This document shows, piece after piece, positions 22,965 through 31,526 of a DNA stretch of 64,000 nt. Each line of letters opens with the position of its first letter. The first letter of the stretch is position 1. The stretch is from positions 1 through 64,000 of the forward strand of contig JALONL010000003.1 of assembly GCA_025454955.1 (NCBI GenBank), written 5' to 3'. Under the pieces are notes generated by a model. It ran no database searches. It saw nothing but the letters and a program-made list of their open reading frames with translations, and was not told the DNA's origin. The stretch is from Bacteroidia bacterium. GTDB taxonomy: Bacteria; Bacteroidota; Bacteroidia; Palsa-965. Both the position numbers and the translations under genes were made by a program.

Positions 22965-24080
22965 CTAAGCCACACAACTACGTTTCAGCCGGTAATAATT
23001 GCCGGGAATTGACTTTACCCACCCGTTCAATTCCAGACTTGCCATAATATCCAGCAAATGCTCATGGCAGAGATTTACTCCGGTAGTTAAATCCGAAATA
23101 TGAACTTCGCCACGCCCGTTTAACAAGCCTACAACTGTAGCCTCTTCCACTTCTAATTTTTCAATTTCGGGCTTCACTTCAACTGCCAGAGTGGTCTGTA
23201 CACCGCTTTCCCAGTTCATCCCCAAAGCCACATCTGCCGCAGATGTAATTAAAGCCGCCTTATGCCCCTTTATCAAACGTAAACACCCGGCCGATTTTTC
23301 GTCATTTGCTCTGCCCGGAAATGCAAACACATCGCGGTTATAGTTATTGGCAAACTCTGTGGTAATCAAAGACCCGCCCGTAACTCCCGATTCCACCACA
23401 ATCACTGCATCCGACAACCCCGCCACAATACGGTTCCTCATCGGAAAGTTCTCCCTGTCCGGCTTGGTCTGGCTCGGAAAATCGGTAAGCAATCCGCCCG
23501 ATTCTGTCATTTGCCGCGCCAACCCTCTGTGTGCATAAGGATAAATCTGATCCAGCCCGTGTGCCAGCACGCCCAAAGTAGGGATATTTTGCTCCAGCGC
23601 CATTTTATGTGCTATGGCATCTATCCCGTAAGCCAGCCCGCTCACAATAAGCACATTATATTGCGCAAGATCTTTCACAAACTGCATACACAATTCTTTC
23701 CCATATTCCGAGGGTGAACGTGTGCCCACAATACTCACTATACGCTTGGCATTCAAATTCGTATTGCCGCAGTGATACAGCAATAAAGGTGCATCATGGC
23801 AATGACGAAGCCGCTCCGGATAATGCGCATCATCAATAAACAAAACCTGCAGCTTATGCCGCTCCGTAAATCTTAATTCTTCCTCCGCCCGTTTCAGGAT
23901 ACTTTTATCACTTAATTGAGATAGTTTGTTTGCTCCGATCCGCGAAATTTTGCGAAGTAAATCTGGTTTTTCAAGAAAAACGGCAGAGGCTGTGCCGCAA
24001 TGAGTTAGGAGTTTTTTGGCCAGCACCGGTCCTATACCCGTTAATTGTGTCAGTGCAATCTGATAAATTCGTTCATCCAT
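22965..24080 (-). CDS. dprA: DNA-processing protein DprA
   Basis: 371 residues. DprA loads RecA on incoming single-stranded DNA in natural transformation. Seen are an N-terminal helix-hairpin-helix/SAM-like segment (LTGIGPVLAKKLL), the Rossmann-like core with IVGTRSPSEYG, SGLAYGIDAIAH, FPMRNRIVAGLSDAVIVVE and GGSLITTEFA, FPGR, and a C-terminal winged helix (about 310-371). The start is the ATG at 24080 (MDERIYQIAL); an upstream GTG-type extension is unlikely. It is divergent from the TonB-dependent receptor gene only 31 bp away. Confidence 0.93.
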   Translation of the reverse strand: MDERIYQIALTQLTGIGPVLAKKLLTHCGTASAVFLEKPDLLRKISRIGANKLSQLSDKSILKRAEEELRFTERHKLQVLFIDDAHYPERLRHCHDAPLLLYHCGNTNLNAKRIVSIVGTRSPSEYGKELCMQFVKDLAQYNVLIVSGLAYGIDAIAHKMALEQNIPTLGVLAHGLDQIYPYAHRGLARQMTESGGLLTDFPSQTKPDRENFPMRNRIVAGLSDAVIVVESGVTGGSLITTEFANNYNRDVFAFPGRANDEKSAGCLRLIKGHKAALITSAADVALGMNWESGVQTTLAVEVKPEIEKLEVEEATVVGLLNGRGEVHISDLTTGVNLCHEHLLDIMASLELNGWVKSIPGNYYRLKRSCVA

Positions 24081-24111
24081 TATTACTACCTTCCTTCCTT
24101 TATCACCACAA

Positions 24112-26409
24112 ATGTACAACCACCTCTCCCCCTTTTGTCACCTGTTCATATCTTTACTCCTCCCTTCCTTCCTCTCCGCACAAACTGCTATTATAAAAGG
24201 AATTGTGAGCGACAGTGCCAATGGCGAACCGCTTATTGGTGTAATTGTAAGTGCCGGTGAAAAACAGGGTGCCGTTACCGATATTTCCGGCAATTATCTG
24301 CTCCGGCTTGAACCGGGTTCCTATACACTTACTTTCCGCTATACCGGCTACACCACACAAACTGCCGGTGTTACTCTTGCCCCGGGCGAAAATAAGCAGC
24401 TTGATATGAAACTTGTCAACGCCACCCAGCAACTTAACCTTGTGGTGGTTTCGGCAGGAAGGTACGAGCAGAAAATTACCGATGTCACCGTATCGATGGA
24501 GGTAATTAAGCCTGCACTTATCGAGAACAAGAATACCACCAACATGGAAACCATCATCGACCAGACACCGGGGGTAAATGTTACCGACGGGCAGGCCAAT
24601 ATACGGGGAGGCAGTGGTTTCAGTTACGGCGCGGGAAGCCGGGTGCTCATGGTGGTCGATGATATGCCCATGCTCTCGGGCGATGCGGGCGATGTAAAAT
24701 GGAACTTCCTGCCCGTCGAAAATGTGTCGCAGGTGGAAGTGCTTAAAGGCGCTTCCTCGGCGTTGTTTGGCTCCTCGGCCCTTAACGGGGTGATTCACTT
24801 CCGCACCGCTTACCCCGGCCTCAAGCCACAAACAAATGTGACCATCTTCTCCGGCTTTTACGATTCGCCGCAACGGCAGGAGTTGAAATGGTGGAAAAAT
24901 ACACCGCCCGCAAACACCGGACTCTCATTTAATCACTCGCGCCAGATTGGAAATCTGGACCTGGTGGTGGGAGGAAATTTTTTCGACGACGACGGATACC
25001 GTTACCTCGAAACCGAACAGCGTGCCCGCCTCAATATCAATACCCGGTATCGCTTTAAAAAAATTCCTGGTCTTAGCGCAGGAATTAATGCAAACATGAT
25101 GCGCACCACCGGCGGACTTTTCATACTCTGGTACAATGATACTCTGGGCTATATACCTGCCGACAGTACCGTGCAGAATTATATAAACAAGCGTTTCAAT
25201 ATCGATCCATTCATTACTTACTACGGCCCCAAAGGACATCGTCACGCCCTGCGCACCCGTTTCTTCCGCACCGACAATGCCAACGACCTCGCCCAAAGTT
25301 CGCTGGCCGACCTTTGGTATGGCGAGTACCAGTATCAGTACCGGTTTAAAAACGACATTGCTTTCACGGCCGGACTAGTAGGTATGTACAGCTCCATAAA
25401 ATCGCAGCTTTACAAAGATCATTATTCCACAAACATTGCCGGCTACATTCAAACCGATAAACGTTTCTTCGATAAACTCACAGTATCAGCCGGTCTGCGG
25501 GCCGAATACTTTAGAGTGGATACCGCCTCCACAGAATATGTCATCACCCGTTCAGGAACCGATACCATTTCTTTGCCTTTCCGTCCCGTATTCCGTTTTG
25601 GCGTAAATTATCAGTTGCTCAAAGCCACATTTATCCGGGCATCATACGGGCAGGGCTATCGTTTCCCGTCCATTGCCGAAAAATTTGTACGCACCAGTGC
25701 AAGCAGCCTCGAAATTTACCCCAATGCACAGCTACAACCCGAAACGGGCCAGTCGGCCGAACTGGGGGTGAAACAAGGTTTGGCTGTGGCAAACTGGAAA
25801 GGGTATGCCGACCTTTCGGTGTTCTGGATGGAATACCGCAACATGATGGAATTCACATTCGGGCAGTGGGGAAATCCATTGGTTGATCCGCTTTTCGGTC
25901 TCGGGTTTAAATCAATAAATATTGGCAGCACACGCACTACCGGTTTCGATTTTTCGGTAATGGGGCAGGGGCAGATTGGCAATTCTTCACTTACGCTGCT
26001 TGCCGGATATACCTATATGAATCCAGTTTCGCTCCGGTTCAATGAGGCTCAGGATACGCTGGTAAATACAGCCAAAGACAACATCCTTAAATACCGCTAC
26101 CGCCACATCGCAAAATTCGATGCCGAGTGGCAGTACAAGCAGGTGGCTTTTGGTGTAAGTATGCGCTACAACAGCTTCATGCAAAACATTGATAAGGTAT
26201 TTGAAACGCTGCTACCGGGCGTAAGAAGCTATCGCGAATTAAACAACCACGGCGATATTATATTCGATACCCGTTTGCTCTGGCAACTCAGCAACGTGGC
26301 CCGCATCGCACTCATCGGCAACAACATCTTCAACCGCGAATACAGCTCCCGCCCTGCCGATATTCAGCCCCCGCGCAATTTTGCCCTGCAGGTGCAGCTC
26401 AAATTTTAA
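24112..26409 (+). CDS. TonB-dependent receptor with carboxypeptidase-like N-domain
   Basis: 765 residues, outer-membrane active transporter. A signal peptide ends near SFLSAQ; a CarboxypepD-regulatory-like beta domain covers about 24-105 (GEPLIGVIVSAGEKQGAVTD, YTLTFRYTGYTT); the plug domain follows (VVVSAGRYEQKITDVTVSME, then NIRGGSGFSYGAGSRVLMVV at about 165-184); a 22-strand-type barrel ends in LQVQLKF. No SusD-like gene follows, so it is not a classical SusC/SusD pair; substrates such as metal chelates or vitamins are possible but not shown. The intergenic gap to dprA is only 31 bp, so its promoter must overlap that gene's leader. Confidence 0.88.
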   Translation: MYNHLSPFCHLFISLLLPSFLSAQTAIIKGIVSDSANGEPLIGVIVSAGEKQGAVTDISGNYLLRLEPGSYTLTFRYTGYTTQTAGVTLAPGENKQLDMKLVNATQQLNLVVVSAGRYEQKITDVTVSMEVIKPALIENKNTTNMETIIDQTPGVNVTDGQANIRGGSGFSYGAGSRVLMVVDDMPMLSGDAGDVKWNFLPVENVSQVEVLKGASSALFGSSALNGVIHFRTAYPGLKPQTNVTIFSGFYDSPQRQELKWWKNTPPANTGLSFNHSRQIGNLDLVVGGNFFDDDGYRYLETEQRARLNINTRYRFKKIPGLSAGINANMMRTTGGLFILWYNDTLGYIPADSTVQNYINKRFNIDPFITYYGPKGHRHALRTRFFRTDNANDLAQSSLADLWYGEYQYQYRFKNDIAFTAGLVGMYSSIKSQLYKDHYSTNIAGYIQTDKRFFDKLTVSAGLRAEYFRVDTASTEYVITRSGTDTISLPFRPVFRFGVNYQLLKATFIRASYGQGYRFPSIAEKFVRTSASSLEIYPNAQLQPETGQSAELGVKQGLAVANWKGYADLSVFWMEYRNMMEFTFGQWGNPLVDPLFGLGFKSINIGSTRTTGFDFSVMGQGQIGNSSLTLLAGYTYMNPVSLRFNEAQDTLVNTAKDNILKYRYRHIAKFDAEWQYKQVAFGVSMRYNSFMQNIDKVFETLLPGVRSYRELNNHGDIIFDTRLLWQLSNVARIALIGNNIFNREYSSRPADIQPPRNFALQVQLKF

Positions 26410-26524
26410 TACTGTAACTTTTACGCCACGCAGCGTTATATATCCGGCAACAAAAATCATAAATGCCGGATACGATTACCGCTTCCGTACCGGCCCTGCC
26501 CGCAGCATTCCTCTGGCTGCGGGC

Positions 26525-28054
26525 TTATTTTTTGGCCAGAATTTCGCCGGTCATTTCGGGCGGAACTGCAAGGCCCATAAGCGTAAGAAGGGTAGGAGCA
26601 ATGTCGGCGAGGCGGCCGTTGTTTATGTGACTGTAATTCGGATCAATCATTATGCACGGCACCGGGTTGGTGGTGTGGGCCGTGTTGGGCGTGCCATCGG
26701 TATTTATCACATAATCGGCATTGCCGTGGTCGGCGATTATGATAAACGAATAATTGGCCGACAGGCCGGCTTCCACCACTTCGCGCAAACAGCCGTCAAC
26801 CGTTTCCACGGCTTTTACCACGGCCTCATACACACCTGTATGCCCCACCATATCGGGATTGGCGAAATTGAGGCACACAAAATCGGCACTGCCGCTTTTT
26901 AGTTCGGGCACAATGGCTTGGGTAAGTTCGCGGGCACTCATTTCGGGCTGTAAATCGTAAGTGGCCACTTTGGGCGAGGGAATCATAATGCGCCGTTCGC
27001 CTTTAAACTCCGCTTCACGCCCGCCCGAAAAGAAAAACGTAACATGCGGATACTTCTCCGTTTCCGCAATACGTATTTGTGTGCCGCCCGCCTTTTCAAT
27101 AGCCTCGCCAAGCGTCATGCTCAAGTCGTCTTTTTCAAAAATTACGTGCACATTTTTGAACGTATGGTCGTAGCGGGTCATGGTTACATAATGCAGCGGC
27201 AAAGTGTGCATACCCTGTTCGGGCATTTCCTGCTGCGTGAGCACCTGTGTAATTTCGCGGCAGCGGTCGGTGCGGAAATTGAAGCAGAGTACGGCATCGC
27301 CGGGCTCTATTCGGGCTACCGGCTGTCCATTATCCTGCGTGAGAATAAGCGGGGTGAGAAATTCATCCGTAATGCCTTCGTCGTAACAGGCGGCCACTTC
27401 GGCAAGTATGTCGGTGCAGTGTTCGCCTTTGCCGTTTACAAGCGCATCCCAGGCAATTTTTACACGCTCCCATCGCTTGTCTCTGTCCATGGCGTAGTAA
27501 CGACCGGTTACGCTGGCAAGCAATGAGCCCGTTTCTTTAAGCACAGGCTGAAGCAGTTGCAGAAAGCCCAGTCCGCTTTTCGGATCAGTATCGCGCCCGT
27601 CGGTGAACGCATGTACAAATACTTTCGAAACACCGTTGGCCGCCGCTACCCGCAATAAATGATGCAAATGCTCCTGCGACGAATGCACACCACCATCCGA
27701 CAAAAGCCCCATCAGGTGCAGTGCTTTGCCATTGGTTTTTACATAGCCAAACGTTTCGGCAAGCACGGGATGGGTGTCAATGGAACCATCGCGGCAGGCG
27801 CGGTTTATCTTTACCAGATCCTGATACACCACGCGGCCCGCACCAATATTCAGGTGCCCCACTTCCGAGTTGCCCATCTGCCCCTCGGGCAAACCCACAT
27901 CCTCGCCCGAAGTACGCAACGTACTGTGCGGGTAAGTATGTATCATGCTACGGAAAAAAGGCACCTGTGCATGTGCTATTGCATCAGATGCAGTTCCGTC
28001 GCCAATGCCCCAGCCGTCGAGAATGATCAATACTGCTTTTTGTGAAACGCCCAT
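26525..28054 (-). CDS. gpmI: 2,3-bisphosphoglycerate-independent phosphoglycerate mutase
   Basis: 509 residues, glycolytic enzyme interconverting 3- and 2-phosphoglycerate by a phosphoserine intermediate. The catalytic Ser is S63 in QMGNSEVGHLNIGAGR; metal ligands include D13 in ILDGWG and the C-terminal DHGNAD. The DGRDTDP loop and FNFRTDR are also present. The start is 3 bp after the stop of the histidine kinase gene, so the two share a transcript. Confidence 0.95.
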   Translation of the reverse strand: MGVSQKAVLIILDGWGIGDGTASDAIAHAQVPFFRSMIHTYPHSTLRTSGEDVGLPEGQMGNSEVGHLNIGAGRVVYQDLVKINRACRDGSIDTHPVLAETFGYVKTNGKALHLMGLLSDGGVHSSQEHLHHLLRVAAANGVSKVFVHAFTDGRDTDPKSGLGFLQLLQPVLKETGSLLASVTGRYYAMDRDKRWERVKIAWDALVNGKGEHCTDILAEVAACYDEGITDEFLTPLILTQDNGQPVARIEPGDAVLCFNFRTDRCREITQVLTQQEMPEQGMHTLPLHYVTMTRYDHTFKNVHVIFEKDDLSMTLGEAIEKAGGTQIRIAETEKYPHVTFFFSGGREAEFKGERRIMIPSPKVATYDLQPEMSARELTQAIVPELKSGSADFVCLNFANPDMVGHTGVYEAVVKAVETVDGCLREVVEAGLSANYSFIIIADHGNADYVINTDGTPNTAHTTNPVPCIMIDPNYSHINNGRLADIAPTLLTLMGLAVPPEMTGEILAKK

Positions 28055-28057
28055 AAA

Positions 28058-29044
28058 TCAGTGTGTGAGTGGAAAAGAAAGTTCAAAGATACTGCCGCCG
28101 CCTTCATGGTCAATAATTCTGATCTGCCAGCCATGCGCCTGTACCAGATTCTGTACAATGTACAATCCCAGCCCCGTGCCTTTGGTGCTGCGCGTTTCTT
28201 CGTTGCCCAGCCGGTAAAAGCGTTTAAACACCATCGGTTTTTCGTGATCGGGAATGCCCGGGCCTTTGTCTGCCACGGTGAGATAACTGCGCTGACCGTC
28301 GCGAAGGAGCCGCACCATAATTTCACTTCCACGGGGCGAATAGTTTGCGGCATTTTCGAGAAGATTCATCAGCACCGAATGAAGTGCAATACGGTCGAAA
28401 CCGGCAACTATTCCCGGCGAAACCGAATGCGAGAGCCGGTGATGCCGCAACGTGCCCGAACCGGCTTTGTCCGTTAATTCGGTTACAAAATCGCTGAGGT
28501 TACCCTGCTCGGGGTGAATGGCAAATGAATTGTGGTCGATGCGCGCAGCCACCAGAATATTGTCCACCAGCGCATGCAAACGCTCGGTATCTTCTATGGC
28601 ATCCGAAAGCATTTCGTCCTGTTTTTCGGCCGGGAGCTTTCGGCGGCGCAGGGTTTCTAATTGCAGTTTCACCGAGGCCAGCGGCGATTTCAGTTCGTGT
28701 GTAACCGAAAGCAGAAAGTTTTTTTGCTGCTGGGCCAGTGCGGCTTCCTGTTTAAAGCTGCGGCGGGTGCGCAAAATACCTAAGCCAAGCAGAAAAAGAA
28801 ACACAAGTCCTTCGCCCAAAATCATGAGCCGCTTCATGGTGAGCTGATGCTCCAGTTGACGGGCCACTTCCTCTAGGCCGCGTGTATCGTGTGCGCGTAT
28901 CAATTGCTGCTTTTCCAGAAGCAGTTCCGTAATTTCTCCGTTCAGGTGCGTGAGCAGAAAAGCCCACCAGCCAAACTGGATAAACACATAACACACTAAA
29001 ATGTAAAACAGCAGCAAGGGCCGCGAACGTTTGCGCTTTGGCAT
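28058..29044 (-). CDS. sensor histidine kinase
   Basis: 328 residues. Two membrane helices (about 10-33 and 73-91) enclose a periplasmic segment of about 40 residues. The HisKA phospho-acceptor is H116 in VTHELKSPLASVKLQ. The ATPase domain has the N box NLLENAANYSPRG, G1 VADKGPGIPDHEK and G2 GTGLGLYIV. No response regulator is beside it, so its partner lies elsewhere. It is transcribed just ahead of gpmI with a 3-bp gap. Confidence 0.9.
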   Translation of the reverse strand: MPKRKRSRPLLLFYILVCYVFIQFGWWAFLLTHLNGEITELLLEKQQLIRAHDTRGLEEVARQLEHQLTMKRLMILGEGLVFLFLLGLGILRTRRSFKQEAALAQQQKNFLLSVTHELKSPLASVKLQLETLRRRKLPAEKQDEMLSDAIEDTERLHALVDNILVAARIDHNSFAIHPEQGNLSDFVTELTDKAGSGTLRHHRLSHSVSPGIVAGFDRIALHSVLMNLLENAANYSPRGSEIMVRLLRDGQRSYLTVADKGPGIPDHEKPMVFKRFYRLGNEETRSTKGTGLGLYIVQNLVQAHGWQIRIIDHEGGGSIFELSFPLTH

Positions 29045-29069
29045 ACCACAAAAGTACCGAAAACAAAAC

Positions 29070-29089
29070 AGCCTCCCATTAAGGAGGCT
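29070..29089 (-). terminator. terminator of the 29.2-29.6 kb gene
   Basis: agcctcc / ggaggct stem with a 6-base loop, followed on the minus strand by a T-rich run (gttttgtttt), about 70 bp after the stop of the helical envelope protein gene. Confidence 0.55.
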
Positions 29090-29159
29090 GCTTGCCAGGA
29101 GAACAGCATAAACCCATGAAAACTACACTTGTTCCCCCTTGCCCGGATATACCGTAATA

Positions 29160-29612
29160 TTATTGTCTGATATTGAGACTGGTTTCACTCTCGGCATCGG
29201 TTTTCATGGTTTCCATGTCCTTTGCCACCAGTTCTAAATCGGCTTTCAGTTCGTTCAGTATTTTATTCGACTTTGTAGTGTCTGCGGTATCGCCGTGAAG
29301 CAACTGCAGGCGGTGATAATCAAGACGGCTCTGGTGCTTTTCAATCATCGATTTGTGAGTCTGAATCATGTCAAGCGCCTCACTGTTGCTGGTCATGCCC
29401 ACTTCATTGGTAAACAGTTTAACCTGTTCTTCGTGAAGTTTGATCAACTCGTTGATCTTCATTTCGTATTTGCCAAAATCACTGGTCACCTTGGCCTGGG
29501 CGTTTTCGGTTAAACTGTCGGCCTTGCTTTCATGACAGGCCGAGTAGCTTATCGCCGACACGGTGATTACAGTAGCTGCAAAGGGCAATAAAAATTTACC
29601 AGCGAAATTCAT
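29160..29612 (-). CDS. small helical exported protein, possible lipoprotein
   Basis: 150 residues with an N-terminal signal segment (KFLLPFAATVITVSAISYSAC). The cysteine at about 26 could be a lipidation site, but the lipobox is imperfect (Y at -3). The mature part is almost entirely charged alpha helix, rich in E, K and heptad-like hydrophobics, so a coiled coil or helical bundle is likely. I do not recognise a family. It appears monocistronic. Confidence 0.65.
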   Translation of the reverse strand: MNFAGKFLLPFAATVITVSAISYSACHESKADSLTENAQAKVTSDFGKYEMKINELIKLHEEQVKLFTNEVGMTSNSEALDMIQTHKSMIEKHQSRLDYHRLQLLHGDTADTTKSNKILNELKADLELVAKDMETMKTDAESETSLNIRQ

Positions 29613-29897
29613 TTGTTGTGATTAACAGTACAAAAGTACAGCGGGTTTTAAGCCCTTGCCAAAGAATTAGACGACGTGAAACCTGAACCGGACGGGCATT
29701 AAAATTCGCCCGATGAGTGAAAATATGGAGTTGTTGATTTGGTCCTGTTGCTTTTTTCAATCACTAATTTGCAAATGAGTAACGGAAAGCCGGTATTAAA
29801 ACAGCCGAAAATGGCTGCCAACGCCCAATTTTAATCCGTGGCGGAAGCTGACGCATTCGATTTATCAGCATGCAAACTGAGCCGGCAGTTTTTTTGA

Positions 29898-30014
29898 TTA
29901 CAGCCCGAAAATCAACCAGCACAGGGTAAATCCCACGATGATAATCAGATACTGCCAGATGTCGGGGAAATAATAGAGATACTTATTGTAGAATGCTTTT
30001 AGCCGGGCTTTCAT
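29898..30014 (-). CDS. 38-residue single-span membrane protein
   Basis: A short frame starting at the ATG at 30014 and ending at 29898 reads MKARLKAFYNKYLYYF, then PDIWQYLIIIVGF, then TLCWLIFGL. It has a basic, aromatic N terminus and one membrane helix of about 20 residues, a plausible small membrane protein. It lies just outside the integrative element, downstream of the tRNA-type hairpin, and its ATG follows the GTGCAC-type site by two bases. No family is recognised; the composition (YYFPDIWQY) is far from random, but the evidence is only the frame and its hydrophobic profile. Confidence 0.4.
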   Translation of the reverse strand: MKARLKAFYNKYLYYFPDIWQYLIIIVGFTLCWLIFGL

Positions 30015-30015
30015 C

Positions 30016-30126
30016 TGTGCACATTTTGTGTACAAAGCAAAAACGCCTTACAAGTTTTTCTTGTAAGGCGTTGATTTTGTGGTGGGAGCAACAGGATTCG
30101 AACCTGTGACCCTCTGCTTGTAAGGC
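30016..30126. repeat. attL: left att repeat with tRNA-Val 3' half
   Basis: Left copy (111 bp) of the direct repeat that bounds the integrative element; the right copy is 42039-42151. In order it holds a GTGCAC-type site (30017-30033), a hairpin (30042-30072), and the 3' half of a tRNA-Val gene on the minus strand (30080-30126, T arm and anticodon stem/loop, with an encoded CCA at 30080-30082). The copies differ by about six substitutions or single-base gaps. The tRNA sequence stops being tRNA-like after 30126, where ccctc/gaggg flank the core (30110-30131). Confidence 0.85.
30042..30072 (-). terminator. hairpin terminator of the original tRNA-Val 3' end
   Basis: 13-bp perfect stem (aacgccttacaag and its complement) with a 5-base loop and a T run on the minus strand, just downstream of the tRNA 3' half. 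A nearly identical copy follows the intact tRNA (42065-42096). Confidence 0.7.
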
Positions 30127-30234
30127 GGAGGGTTGAGTTCATCATAACTGTGTTATTTTCATTTATATTACTCATTTACAGCTTTTTGTGTTTTTGTAAT
30201 TATGTGTTGTTTTGTAGTGTTATTCGTTTATTTT

Positions 30235-30261
30235 GCACAAATTTGTGCACATTTTGTGCAC
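30235..30261. promoter_or_regulatory. operator-like palindromes abutting the integrase start
   Basis: gcacaaatttgtgc (30235-30248) is a perfect 14-bp palindrome and overlaps GTGCACATTTTGTGCAC (30245-30261), itself two GTGCAC palindromes five bases apart. The array touches the integrase ATG at 30262. The 17-mer recurs exactly at 42040-42056 in the right att repeat and with one change at 30017-30033 in the left one, so it may bind the integrase or a controlling protein. Confidence 0.5.
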
Positions 30262-31515
30262 ATGACCAAACAGTTTTCCATTTCGTTGTACCTCGATACA
30301 CGAAGATCGAAGGTAGAAGAAACAGCCCCGCTCAAAGTTAGGGTTTACTCATCTGTTCTCAACAGAGCCAAATTTTACTCTACGGTATTTCAAATGACCC
30401 GAAAGGAATTTGAAAGCATCTGGGAAACCACAAAGCCCAGACTTGAGCACAAAGAAATGAGAATGAAACTTCAAGCTATTGAAGATAAGGCTTTTCAGTC
30501 CGCTATGGGGTTAGACCCCTTCACATTTGAGCAGTTTGAAAGTAAGTTTCTTAAAAATATGGCAGATGGAGATAACATACTTTATTATTATGATTCTGCT
30601 ATTCAGAGGCTTACAGAAAATAATCAGTTCGGGACGGCAAGTAATTACAGGCTGAGTAAAAAGTCACTGATTGAGTTTGTGAAGTTCAAAACCGGCAGGG
30701 AGGCGAATAAACTTGCTTTTGTGGAGGTTAATAAAGAATGGCTGCAACTGTATGAGCAATACATGATTGAAACATTAGGACGAACCCGAACAACTGTTTC
30801 AATGTATCTGCGTGTACTTCGTACTATTTTCAACAACGCACTGAGCGAAAATGAAATAAGCAGAGAAGTTTATCCTTTTGGTGAAAAAAAGTACCAGATA
30901 CCCACGGTAAGAAATATTAAAAAAGCCCTTAGCCCTGATAAACTTAAAATTCTGTTTGAAGCAACCCCGGAAACACCTCAGCAAGAGAAAGCAAAAGATT
31001 TTTGGTTTTTCTCATACGCCTGTAATGGAATGAATATGAAAGACATTTTGCTGTTGAAATGGGAGGACTATACAGGCGATACGATTTCATTTTACCGGGC
31101 AAAAACGATTAACACCAACAAAGGGGATTTAGTTAGGGTTGTGGTTTATCTGAATGAGTACTCAAAAAGTATAATTGAAAAGTACGGGGCGAAAAATAGG
31201 AGTGCAAAAGAGTTCATTTTTAATGTCCTCAATGATTCGTATAGTAAGCAGGAACAGTTTACGGCAATTAAAAACTTTACCCGCTTTGTAAATCAGAACT
31301 TCAAAAAAATGGCAGAGAACCACGGTATTACAGAAAGTCTTTCCACTTATTGGGCACGACACAGCTTTGCAACAACTGCAATAAGGAAAGGGGCAAGTAT
31401 TGAGTTTGTAAGCGAAGCCCTCAGCCATAGTAATGTAAAAACCACTCAAACCTATTTCGCAGGTTTTGAGGAAAGCAGTAAGCGAGATATTATGAATAAG
31501 GTAATGGAGTTTTAA
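30262..31515 (+). CDS. int: tyrosine recombinase (integrase), Bacteroidota type
   Basis: 417 residues. An N-terminal arm-binding segment (FSISLYLDTRRSKVEETAPL) is followed by a SAM-like core-binding domain (about 90-200) and the catalytic domain. The nucleophile is Y398 (TTQTYFAGF), with H389 (LSHSNV) and R366 (YWARHSFAT). At the position of the first catalytic Arg (normally TGxR) it has C254-N-G-M-N258, so Arg I is missing, as is known for IntDOT and its relatives; the H of HxxR is a Tyr. The start at the ATG at 30262 fits the domain and the operator; an upstream reading adds 20 hydrophobic residues without support. It would excise and insert this element. Confidence 0.9.
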   Translation: MTKQFSISLYLDTRRSKVEETAPLKVRVYSSVLNRAKFYSTVFQMTRKEFESIWETTKPRLEHKEMRMKLQAIEDKAFQSAMGLDPFTFEQFESKFLKNMADGDNILYYYDSAIQRLTENNQFGTASNYRLSKKSLIEFVKFKTGREANKLAFVEVNKEWLQLYEQYMIETLGRTRTTVSMYLRVLRTIFNNALSENEISREVYPFGEKKYQIPTVRNIKKALSPDKLKILFEATPETPQQEKAKDFWFFSYACNGMNMKDILLLKWEDYTGDTISFYRAKTINTNKGDLVRVVVYLNEYSKSIIEKYGAKNRSAKEFIFNVLNDSYSKQEQFTAIKNFTRFVNQNFKKMAENHGITESLSTYWARHSFATTAIRKGASIEFVSEALSHSNVKTTQTYFAGFEESSKRDIMNKVMEF

Positions 31516-31526
31516 AATAAAAAAAA

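Noticed and set aside
30080..30126. a second functional tRNA at the left boundary
   Set aside because: Only the T arm, variable loop and 3' part of the anticodon arm are present; beyond 30126 the D arm and acceptor 5' strand are missing.
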